From contig CM065806.1 of NCBI GenBank assembly GCA_033398695.1, forward strand, positions 40,077,001 through 40,141,000: a stretch of 64,000 nt of DNA. Reading direction: 5' to 3'. Positions 54,813 through 64,000 of this stretch are shown piece by piece. The notes below the pieces were generated by a model. The model was not told the DNA's origin and did not search any database. It saw only the letters and a list, made by a program, of their open reading frames with translations. The stretch's first letter is position 1. The number at the start of each line of letters is the position of its first letter. Position numbers and translations under genes: made by a program. Origin of the DNA: Orobanche coerulescens (Eukaryota > Streptophyta > Magnoliopsida > Lamiales > Orobanchaceae).

Positions 54813-57800
54813 GTTTCATCCTCGAAACTAAGGGGTAAACAACTCGGATATCTCTCTCACGTGCTAACCTCGATTTCCCATGTATCCTCCTCGATTTCGT
54901 GTCATGACCACTGAATCTTCAGTAGGGGAATCGTCTTGTTCCTCAACCGTTTAATCCTCCTCTCGAGTATTTTCATGGGACATTCCTCGTACGAATGATC
55001 ATCGGCTATCTCAATCTCTTTGAACTGGAGTATATGGCTCGGATCAGCAACATACTTCCTCAACTATAAAACATGAAACATGTTGTGAATCCGACTTAAA
55101 GCCGGAGGCAATGCCAGACGATAGGCCAGATCACCTACACATTCCAAAATCTCGAATGGTCCGATATACCTGGGGCTCAGTTTACCTCTCTTCCCAAAAC
55201 GAAAAACACCTCAAGTAGGAGACACTTTCACTAGCACGTGGTCACCAACCTCGAACTCAAGCGGTCATCGATTGTTGTCTACACAAGATTTTTGCCGGCT
55301 TTGAGCCATTACCAAATGACTCCTAATCTGAGCGATATTTTCATGAGTTGCTAACAACATATCAGGTTCCGTACCCAGAGATTTAGACAAGTCGTCCCAA
55401 CACAAAGGGGACCTATAACAACGGCCATATAATTCCTCATAAGGTGCCATCTTAATTGAAACATGACAACTATTATTGTAGGTGAACTCCACTAAAGGTA
55501 GTTGGGATTCCCAATCGTCCTTCCAATCGAGAGCACACGCCCTCAACATATCCTCCAGAGTTTGGATAGTCCTCTAAGATTGGCCATTGTCTGAGGATGA
55601 AATGCCGTACTGAAATTCAACTGCGTACCCATCACACGATGAACTGCTTTACAAAAATATGACATGCAACGTACGCAATCTGATACAATACTCTTAGGAG
55701 TACCATGTAACCTTACGATCTATTTTATGTACAGCTGGGCCAACTTCTCGAGACCCCACGTGTCTTTAATCTCCAAGAAATGGGCTGATTTGGTCAGACG
55801 ATCCACAATCACCCAAATCATATTCATACCTCAGCAACTCATCGGCAAGTTAGTGATAAAATCCATCGATATGTCCTCCCATTTCCATTCGGGTATCGGG
55901 AGTGGTTTCAGCATACCTACTGGTCGCTGATGCTCAATCTTAAGCTGCTGACATGTGAAACATCTCGAAATGAATTTTGCAACTTCTCGCTTCATATTAA
56001 CCCACCGATAAAATTGTTTCAAATCTTTATACATCTTGCTAGACCCCAGATGAATGAAGTATGGGGTAGCATGAGCCTCTCTTAGAATAAAGTTTCTCAA
56101 CTCTTCGTCTGCCGGTACACATACTTGATTCTTGAAATGTATCAGTCCATCCTCATGGATCACAAATCTAGGGGCTTTCCCCTGAGTTACATCATTTAGA
56201 ATCCGAGTTAGAATGGGTCCGTAACTTGCTTCGATCTGATTATGTCATCAAGAGACGATGAAATCTCAAGTGTGCAAAGTTGTCCTTGGACACGCTGTAA
56301 CCAGGCTTCAATCCCCAGCCTCATAAGTTCTAATTGTAATTCTCTTTAAACTGTTAAGCGGACAAGCATTTGCTCCTACACTGTCTTACGACTCAGGGCA
56401 TCGGCAACCACATTTGCCTTCCCTGGATGGTATAGGATATCAATGTCATAATATTTAATCATCTCTAGCCACCTCCTCTATCTCATGTTGAACTCCTACG
56501 GAGTAAAAATATATTTCAGACTCTTGTGATTAGTAAAAATCTGACAGGTGACTCCATACAAGTAGTGGCGCTAAATCTTCAAAGCAAACATCACGACTGC
56601 TAGCTCCAAGTCGTGGGTCAGGTAGTTAACCTCATAGGGTCTCAATTGTCTTCATGCATAGGCAATCACTTTTCCTTTCTGCATCAACACACATCTAAGG
56701 CCCTGTCTTGACGCGTCACTGTACACCACGAATCCTTCGGTCCCTTATGATAAGGCCAAAACTGGGGCCGAAATCAATCGACTTTTGAGTTGGCCAAAGT
56801 TTTGTTGACACGCTTCTGACCACGTATACTTCTTATATTTCCTTAACAGCTTAGTTAGTGGTTGAGAAATCATTGAAAAACCTTACACTAACCGTCTGTA
56901 ATAACCTGTTAAACTAAGGAAATGACGAACTTCCTTCACATTCTTCGGAGGTAGTCAATCTCGGATAGCCTCTATCTTCTGTGGGTCTACACTAACTCCC
57001 TCAACCGATATTACATTCCCAAGAAAAGTGACCTCAGACATCAAGAACTCGCATTTGGAAAATTTTCCATAGAGTTGTTCTCGCCTCAGCGCACCAAGAA
57101 CCTCGCGAAGATGGTACTCGTGCTCTTCGCGGTCATGGGAGTAAATCAAAATATCGATGAAAACGACCACAAAAAGATCCAGATAATCAATGAAAACTCG
57201 ATTCATCAATTCCATGAACACCGTCGGTGTGTTAGTCTACCGAAATACCATCACCACGAACTCATAATGCCCTTAGCGAGTACGAAAAGCTATCTTCAAA
57301 ATATCGGACTCTCGAATCCTCAACTGATGATAACCGGATATTAAGTCTATCTTGGAAAATACAGTGGCGCCTTGGAGTTGATCCAAAAATCATTAATACG
57401 AGCCAACAGATATTTGTTCTTGATTGTTACTTTGTTCAACTCACGATAGTCAATACATAAATGCAGGGATCCGTCCTTCTTTCGTACAAATAACACTGGT
57501 GCTCCCTAAGGAGACGCACTAGGTCAAATATAACCCTTCTCGGTCAAATCCTAGAGTAAACTCTTCAAATCCTGCATCTCGGTTGGATCCATGTGATACG
57601 GTGCTTTTGAAAGCGGGGACATACCTGGCTCTAATCCAATGGTAAACTCTACCTCACGGTGTGGAGGTAAGCCCGACAACTCATTTGGAAAAACATCTGG
57701 GTAGTCTCAGACCACCAGAATATCAGCCAATTCAGTTGGTCGATCTACTATCTTGGTCATGTAGAATCAATAACCAACACATCCCTGATTAAGCAGTTTC

Positions 57801-58473
57801 ACTACTTTCATTGTGCTGATGATTCTCCCGGAACGATTGGGTTTATCACCCTAGAGAATGCACTCAAAACCATCATCAGAAGTGATGGTCACTACCCACT
57901 TGTGGATGCTAAGTATGGCATCATGGCGATCCATCCAATTGATCCCTAATATTACATCATCTTTAGGTAGATGTACCACAATCAAGTCTAACAACCACTT
58001 GCAGTCGTTCACACCAATCGGACAGTTCTGAACTTGATGATTCCTAATAATTCTTCTACCATCGGGTAGACCAATCACATAAAGCTCACAATCGATAACA
58101 AGATCTAATTACAAACGACTCAAACAATAATCAGATATAAAGGAGTGCAAAGCACCAGTATCAAAAATAACACATACAGGCTAAGAGTGGACCTCGAGTG
58201 TACCTGCGATCATGCTGGCTTTGGGATCGTCGGTCTTCTTCATTTCGTCGATTCTGGGTTTTGCTGCTCCGATAGCAGATGTACCAGCTTTACTTGCACA
58301 TCTCATTCCTCTGTTTGCCTCTGTAGTCTTGTGGTAGGCAGACGGAGGTGCCCTGTTCTAAACCGAGGACTGAACTGGAGCATGAGAGGCTACTGGAGTA
58401 TGTCCCGGGCCACCTCTGTAAAAACGAGCATGATTCCCAGTAATCCCACAAGTATGGCATGCAACGACCAGCT
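54813..58473 (-). pseudogene. pol: G3 pol: protease, RT, RNase H, integrase, chromodomain
   Basis: Minus order: protease (IFDTGALHSFIS near 58130; VILGINWMDRHDAIL, 57900), RT with [12 protein letters not shown] near 57150 (canonical F-I-D-D lost one Asp codon), RT thumb GKFSKCEFL, integrase zinc region (LREAHATPYFIHLGSSKMYKDL, CFTCQQLK), integrase core (WKWEDISMDFITNLP), C-terminal part (FTYNNSCHVSIKMAPYEELYG) and a chromodomain (EECPMKILERRIKRLRN, EEDTWEIE) near 54870-54980. Stops throughout. Confidence 0.85.
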
Positions 58474-59516
58474 TCAGACATTTAGAGCTGACGCGCCCCT
58501 GATCTCCATAGTTAAAACACACAATAGACGAGCTGGCTGCTCAAGAATGTGAACCTGTCGTTTTGACGACACAGGTGGCTGCTCAAAAAAAGTCGGTACG
58601 GATTTGGGCTTCTTGAACGTTCCCCAATTACTATTATCCTTGGTATGGATCCTTGATCTTTTATTAGTGGACTGCGGGTGCTTCTTGGAAATCTCCTTCG
58701 CAGTAAGTTCATACTCAAGAGCTCTCTCGATGAATTTAGGTAGAGTCGTGCAGTGGTGATTATGTAACTGCATTCTCATCTAGGGTTTAAGCCTCTTAAG
58801 AAAATACTTGACTTATAAGCTTCCGTTCGAACAATCGACAAGGTGAACGGAAGAAGTGCCTGGAATTCCTCGGCAATTGATAACACATTATCATCCTGAG
58901 ATGGGTCGGGGTTCCGCAACTCTGATTGCTTGGCTTCATGGAGTGGACCTGGATAATAACGATATAGCATGAGTTTCTTGAATTCCTCCCAAGTGCACAC
59001 GCCATCAGCTGGTCTCACCGAAAGCCGCCATGTATTGGTGCTCTTACTAAGAAAGAAAGGCGCTACAGAGACTCGATTCTCTTCGGGATATTCAACCGTC
59101 TCGAACAACTTCTCCAAGTGATCGACCCAGTGCACAATATCAGCAAGCTCATAGGAGCCTTCAAAAGTCGGAGGTCGTTGATAAGAGATGTTGCCAATAA
59201 TCCGACTCACGGTTCCGCCATGCACCGGAGGCAGTGGATGAGGTACCTGTTGCTGGCCAGTAGTAGAAGCTCTCTGCATAGTTTCCTTCATTTGACCCAT
59301 ATGGGTCATTTGAGTCATCATGCCCTGCCTAATAATATAAGGGTCGACGCGCGCATCCTCGTGTCGTTCGGTGTGGTGTGACTGGTTCTCATTAGGCTAA
59401 TCACATCCTGCTGAGTTCTGCTCCACATTCGAACGTGTATTGGCTCGTGGCCTCGGGATTCGGACTCTTCCGCGACCTCGACCCCCTCTACGACGGCCTC
59501 TCAAATTTCTATCCAT
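58474..59516 (-). pseudogene. gag: G3 gag
   Basis: The ATG at 59516 opens an Arg/Gly-rich N-terminus (NLRGRRRGGRGRGR). A stop near 59398 follows. Then the retrotransposon gag domain: FEGSYELADIVHWVDHLEKLFE, FFLSKSTNTWRLSV, WEEFKKLMLYRYYPG, LSIAEEFQALLPF and LRGLNPR. A frame change near 58776 leads to the C-terminal half (KFIERALEYELTAKEI) and a broken CCHC knuckle near 58460-58510. It would form the virus-like particle. Confidence 0.8.
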
Positions 59517-59909
59517 ACTGAAAGAATTAAACAATAATCATAAGCATAGTTCATGACCGTCTTTACAGCCAGTCACAAATTCACGCCAAGTTAATAGCAA
59601 CAATGAAGCTACATATTCAAGAAAAATAGTTCATCATGAATTATCGGCACCATAAGTGCTACACAAAATATCATATCGACACCAAGTCGAAGCAGATTCA
59701 ATCACATAATTAATCCAAAATTTTCCTCGGAATATCAAGATCAACAAAAGATTAGTTCCGCCATTAACAACTTGCCACTAGTTAAATCATGGCACATAAG
59801 CAACATACTATATTTGGCTCGTAGGGTCAGGCACTTGCACAGGTCACACATGACGCGAAGGTTTCTTGATACTAGTTCAATCCACAATGACTATTAAAGA
59901 GAAACGAAT

Positions 59910-59920
59910 CTCTGATGCCA
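59910..59920 (-). other. G3 primer-binding site
   Basis: CTCTGATGCCA complements TGGCATCAGAG, one base off the tRNA-Met PBS, five bases from the LTR edge. Confidence 0.75.
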
Positions 59921-59925
59921 TCTTC

Positions 59926-62024
59926 TATAACACCCCAAATATGGCCGCTATTACAGTGCCGTGGACCCCACACTGGGACCCACCAGACGATACCAAAATA
60001 TAAATTAATCATATCTTAATTTGTGGTACCGAACTATAAGATAATAATCATTACCCCAATTAGGAGTTTACACATCGCACGGCTAATAGCCTCATAGTAC
60101 ACGGGATCCAATACCAGTATAAACCATATGAAGATTGAATACACTTAAAATGATAATACAATTGACAAGAGTTTATATAAAACAGAAAAGTAAAATTACA
60201 CAGTTTTAAGTATAACCGAACAACAAACAACTTGGGACCCCCGAACTAGTATCCTTCAAACCCTTCCCCGTCACCATGCTACCCGTGCCTTGGCCTTTGC
60301 TCGACCTAAAATACAACACAAGTATTTCGCCAAAATCACAGGGTCAGATATACATGATAATTCTCAAGACATTATACAATTCATATATATTTGATCTCAA
60401 GGAAACAACCCGACTATTGAACATACCCCTTGGGCGTGTGAACAATCAGTCGCAAACCGTCGTACATACCCAATCATACATGGAATATGAACGACCAATC
60501 AATATAGCTCAAGACGGACATCACAGTACACCCAATCCGGAAATGTGTACGTGGACACGTCCAGTCCATATACGGAATCTAGGATATACGTGGGATAATG
60601 TACCTAATTAGCCTCACGAACTACGTCTCATGTGCACAGTCCATTATGGAGACATCAACGCATGACTGAATGCGCCTGCCTAAAATCCTGCGTATAACCA
60701 ATCGGCATGCAAATATGACTCCAGATATGTCACGATACAAAATGACAACGAAACTCAATAAATCACACATCCAACCAAGGATCAAGAAACTCACCGAAAT
60801 TACAATAATGATCAACAAGACCAATGATATCAAAGGTAGTGAACTTGGAAAATACAATCCCACAATGAAACGATAAGCACGATCAACAACAATAACACAT
60901 TATGAATCACAAATTCAAAAAACATCACATATACACGAACTGTATAACGTTCACAAGAATTCAATCATCATTATAACCAAGCAAGATAACTTGCCTCAAT
61001 TTCGTAGACAAAAATAGTCCTTCTTCTTCGAACGAACGAACGGACGGTTTCCCCGACTAACAACACTCACTCAAACAAGAAACCTTGAATGAAATGTAAC
61101 ACATTCAACAACACATTCATACAATATCGATATCGAATTCATAGGAAACGACACCCGCAATTTTACCGAATAGTCGAAACTATCCCAATAGGCATTAAGG
61201 TCCTAGTTCATACACTTCAATATCTTCAGATCATTTCTATGATCGAATTATCATGCTTAAGATATTCTTTAATATTTTTGTTATTACATTTAATAAAAAT
61301 TTATCAAGAACAACTCCAATTATTCATCTCGTTATGTCAAAGCCATCTTATATAATCATAATCCTCTTAAGAACAATATCTAAATTCGATCATGATGTTC
61401 TAGATAAACAAACTTTTATCAATTCATCAAGTTTATCTTGAGTATATCAAAATCATAAGGGTTATCTCATAACTCATTATCATCTTTTATTAAATTAGCT
61501 AAACCTTCCCAAAACATGGTTATATCATCTAGAAATGTCTAACCATTAAGAGCATGCTTAATTATAACTTATAATCATCAGGTTGTTATCATATCTTCTT
61601 AAGAATCAACAATAACCAAGTTATCTTTCAATATTTCATCAATTCAAGAAGTAATAGATAATAACATCATCATGTTCTTCACTAATTGTCAATAATCTTC
61701 ATAATTAAGATGTTATACTTGATTAGTTTAACATCATATGAAATAATTATCACTAGTATCATTAACATTACAAAATTAACACAAGTTAGACAACTAACCT
61801 CTTGAACATGAAGAACAACCCCAAAGACTTCAAGAACACTCTCCAATCCTCCAATCACTAAGCTTCAATCCAAGTTATGAAGCTCCAAAACAAGATGGGA
61901 GCGGGGAAAATTGACTTAGGAAGGTAGAGGAACGATTTCTAGGGAGGATATTCGAGTTTGGTTCGTGCAAAAATGAATGACAAGACATGTCTTTATAATC
62001 TGCATTTTACATAACATACGGTAC
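59926..62024 (-). repeat. G3 5' LTR, interrupted at its U3 end
   Basis: Starts TATAACACCCC (TG mutated to TA). Aligned with 52249-54250. It stops at 62024, exactly where the ACGTACGT array would begin, because Athila-2 inserted there. A TATA-like TTATAAAG lies on the minus strand at about 61992-62000. Confidence 0.85.
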
Positions 62025-62262
62025 TGATAAGTGGTAATTTTACCACTTATTTCTAGGATTTTATACTAGGTTTTTATCTCGTTTCGTGATTAATGTGCTC
62101 GTATTTGGCTTATTTATGATTAGTCGAGCCGTATTACGCGTTTGGGTTGGTTTTAGTGTGTTTGCAGGTTTTTAGAGCCAAAAGGACCCAAAACGAGATA
62201 AAGGACCGAGAGTCGAGTCAAGCGGACGAAGAAATAGATTTTTTGCGAGAAACAGTCGAACC

Positions 62263-62366
62263 TATCGGCCCAGCATATCGGCCGATAGGGCGCCCGAAAG
62301 GAGATTCTGCCCTGCCGAGTGAAGCGATCGACGAACCATCTATCGGCCGATAGGCCATCCGATAGC
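62263..62366. repeat. TATCGGCCGATA palindromes in Athila-2 LTR
   Basis: Perfect TATCGGCCGATA at 62276 and 62341, 65 bp apart, both followed by GG. Half-sites flank them: CTATCGGCC at 62262 and CCGATAGCC near 62358. Confidence 0.9.
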
Positions 62367-62462
62367 CGCCCAATGGACTCTCGTGTTTTGACGGAATTTG
62401 ACTCTTTTGGATGGATTTAGTTTCCTAGATTAGGGTTAATCGGGATTGTAACCCCCTTAGGC

Positions 62463-62470
62463 TATATAAA
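62463..62470 (+). promoter_or_regulatory. TATA box in Athila-2 LTR
   Basis: GGCTATATAAACC, about 95 bp downstream of the last palindrome. Confidence 0.75.
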
Positions 62471-63456
62471 CCTCCTCCTAGACCTAGTTTTGAGATTCTT
62501 GATCAATCTTTCACCAGCCCTTATCATTCTTTATCATCTTTTACATTTTTTTTACATCTTTTTAGCAAGATTTATTCTTTTGATTCGAGAACTTTTTGGA
62601 GGAGAATTATTATTGAAGACTCGGAGTTCATCCGTAAGGGTTGTAATCTCTCTTTTCTTATTAATAATATGCATTCTTCATCAATTTCTTGTTTAATTTC
62701 AATTATGTCTGGCTAATTCATTGATTGATTCTAGGGTTAGTAAATTTAATTGATGTTCACATGATGTTCCTTTGATTACCTTTTGACCTTTCATCCTAGG
62801 CTTGGGTTCAAGTTGTGTTAAATCTCATGTTAGATTAAAGGGCCCTTAATCGATGCATGTTAGCTAATTGATTTTGTCCGGAAGGAGTAATTGATTAGTG
62901 GAAATACATGATGCACAGTATGATTTTATCTTGAGACCTGACGGATAAAGATAAACCATAGATAAATAAGTTGGCGCTTTTTAAGTGATTTAAATTCTTT
63001 GAGCCCTGGCGGGAAAAGGGTTTAGATTAACTATCTTTCTAGGTTGCCTTGATCGGAATTCTAGATTGATTGAGTGATTATTTCTAGGATTGAATTAAAA
63101 TTTGGGGAAAAGGAATCAAGTGAATGGATTGTGTGAACTCAATTAGATGATACTACCCTAGGATCAATTACCTTTCGACTTGTGATTTTATCTTGCTAAT
63201 TTGCTTAATTTTCTTAATTTAGATATTTCATCTTTTATTTAATTTTTATTTTTCGATTTTTAAATTTAGATAATTAGAAACAAACCAATATTTCGGATTC
63301 CTAAATAACAGTCAAATTTTGAGTAGAGTTACTTCCTTTATTTTCGACACATCAATTCCCTTGGGTTCGACACCTTGGAAATACTCCGAGGTTTTACAAA
63401 TTTAAAAATTGATCGGATTTGAAAACCATACTACGCGAATCCCAGCGATCAATTTT

Positions 63457-63474
63457 TGGCGCCGTTGCCGGGGA
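63457..63474 (+). other. Athila-2 primer-binding site (tRNA-Asp)
   Basis: TGGCGCCGTTGCCGGGGA, the full 18-base complement to the 3' end of plant tRNA-Asp, five bases past the LTR. Confidence 0.9.
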
Positions 63475-63599
63475 ATTGATAGAAAATTTAAAGGGATAAT
63501 TCGAAAAAGAAGAGATTGTTACTTTAGGCTGTTTACTATTATTATTAATATTCGATCTCGTTTCCCCACATCTTGTTTTCTCTTCTTTGTAGGCGGTGC

Positions 63600-64000
63600 A
63601 TGATCGCAAGATCCCAAGGAAAGGACTTATTTCCTTTGGATCCGGAAATCGAGAAGTCTTTGAGGAGGAAGAAGCAAGAAGCGAGAACCGAGACTATTTC
63701 TATACCTATCGTTGATACCATGGACGGCATTGTTGAACCACCACGAGAACTCGCTCGTCCCGAGAAGATCCCTTTGAATGCCCGCTTTCGACCGAAGCTG
63801 GACGATTATCAAGAAGGAGGTTGGGGAAAGATTGATGCCAACAACTTCGAGCTGAAGCCGTCCCTCATCGCTACGGTGAAGTCTCAAACATACGGAGGAG
63901 GAGTTAATGAAGATCCCAACGCTCACCTTGAGTCGTTTTTGGACATATGTGCCACCATCAAGCAAAACGGAGTGCCTCCGGATGTCATTAAGCTCCGCCT
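63600..64000 (+). CDS. gag: Athila-2 gag, N-terminal part, open to window end
   Basis: The ATG at 63600 starts MIARSQGKDLFPLDPEIEK, and the frame stays open to the last base (133 codons and two bases). It shows the Athila gag pattern: Arg/Lys-rich start, NFELKPSLIATV, then GGVNEDPNAHLESFLDIC, matching DDPNAHIASFLEIC of Athila-1. It would code for the particle protein. No stop or frameshift is seen; the rest lies outside the window. Confidence 0.85.
   Translation, partial: MIARSQGKDLFPLDPEIEKSLRRKKQEARTETISIPIVDTMDGIVEPPRELARPEKIPLNARFRPKLDDYQEGGWGKIDANNFELKPSLIATVKSQTYGGGVNEDPNAHLESFLDICATIKQNGVPPDVIKLR

Larger units (their letters stand above)
52249..62024 (-). mobile_element. Chromodomain Ty3/gypsy element G3 (Tekay-like)
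   Basis: LTR, PPT, pol with C-terminal chromodomain, gag, PBS and second LTR in minus order. The left edge breaks the Tat pol at 52248. The 5' LTR is interrupted by Athila-2 at 62025. The pol and gag frames are heavily damaged. Chromodomain plus gag-pol order marks a chromovirus; Tekay is my best lineage match. Confidence 0.85.
62025..63451 (+). repeat. Athila-2 5' LTR (1427 bp)
   Basis: TGATAAGTGGTAATTTTACC at the start, CCCAGCGATCA at the end, followed by ATTTT and the PBS. Contains TATCGGCCGATA palindromes (62263-62366) and a TATA box (62463-62470). Confidence 0.85.
62025..64000 (+). mobile_element. Athila-type element (Athila-2), 5' end only
   Basis: LTR, tRNA-Asp PBS and gag start in plus orientation, running past the window end. 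No mutations are evident in the visible gag, so it may be younger than its surroundings. Its LTR differs from that of Athila-1. Confidence 0.85.

Overview
The window is nuclear DNA of a flowering plant, in a repeat-dense (probably pericentromeric or intergenic) region. It holds no convincing host gene, no rRNA or tRNA gene and no bacterial-type operon. Nearly everything is LTR retrotransposon, mostly decayed and nested. Plant origin follows from the lineages: Ty1/copia SIRE-type and Angela/Tork-like elements; Ty3/gypsy Athila, Tat/Retand and chromodomain (Tekay-like) elements; priming sites for initiator tRNA-Met and tRNA-Asp. The species cannot be named from the sequence.

Layout. 1-4389: two gypsy LTRs of different families (LTR A, LTR B), both minus, around a 0.5-kb internal remnant. 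4390-12341: a plus-strand SIRE-type copia element (SIRE-1) without LTRs: gag, protease/integrase, RT/RNase H and a long accessory ORF with four in-frame stops. 12342-15105: the only stretch without retrotransposon coding homology, with microsatellites and a cluster of GTTGCAA motifs. 15106-16376: gypsy LTR fragment (LTR C). 16377-20834: rearranged second SIRE-type element (SIRE-2, minus) with a 1281-bp LTR. 20835-24760: decayed plus copia element (C3). 24761-25099: Tat 3' fragment. 25100-39944: minus copia element of the same family as C3 (C2), split by a 9.1-kb Athila-like element (Athila-1, 28197-37273, TSD GGTTT). 39945-40478: plus gypsy LTR fragment. 40479-52248: 3' end of a Tat element (minus) whose 50-bp tandem array is split by a nearly complete 9.2-kb copia element (C4, 40849-50091, TSD CATTC). 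52249-62024: minus chromodomain gypsy element (G3). 62025-64000: an Athila element (Athila-2) inserted in the 5' LTR of G3, with LTR, PBS and gag start, running off the window.

How the parts work together: each element is a gag-pol unit between direct LTRs that supply promoter and terminator. Most copies are dead. C4 and Athila-1 look youngest, from near-identical LTRs and intact target-site duplications. Athila-1 keeps gag, protease and an accessory ORF but has no reverse transcriptase or integrase, so it would need help in trans.

Main result of the hunt: several unrelated LTR families carry, in U3 near a TATA box, clusters of short perfect palindromes at fixed spacing. LTR A and G3 have ACGTACGT cores at a strict 23-bp period. 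LTR B and Athila-1 share pairs of GCCGCGGC cores exactly 21 bp apart, ending near GTACAG. Athila-2 has TATCGGCCGATA repeats about 95 bp upstream of its TATA box. They look like modular U3 enhancer arrays, one of them shared between two gypsy families. A second cross-family link is an accessory-ORF domain found in both copia SIRE-1 and gypsy Athila-1.
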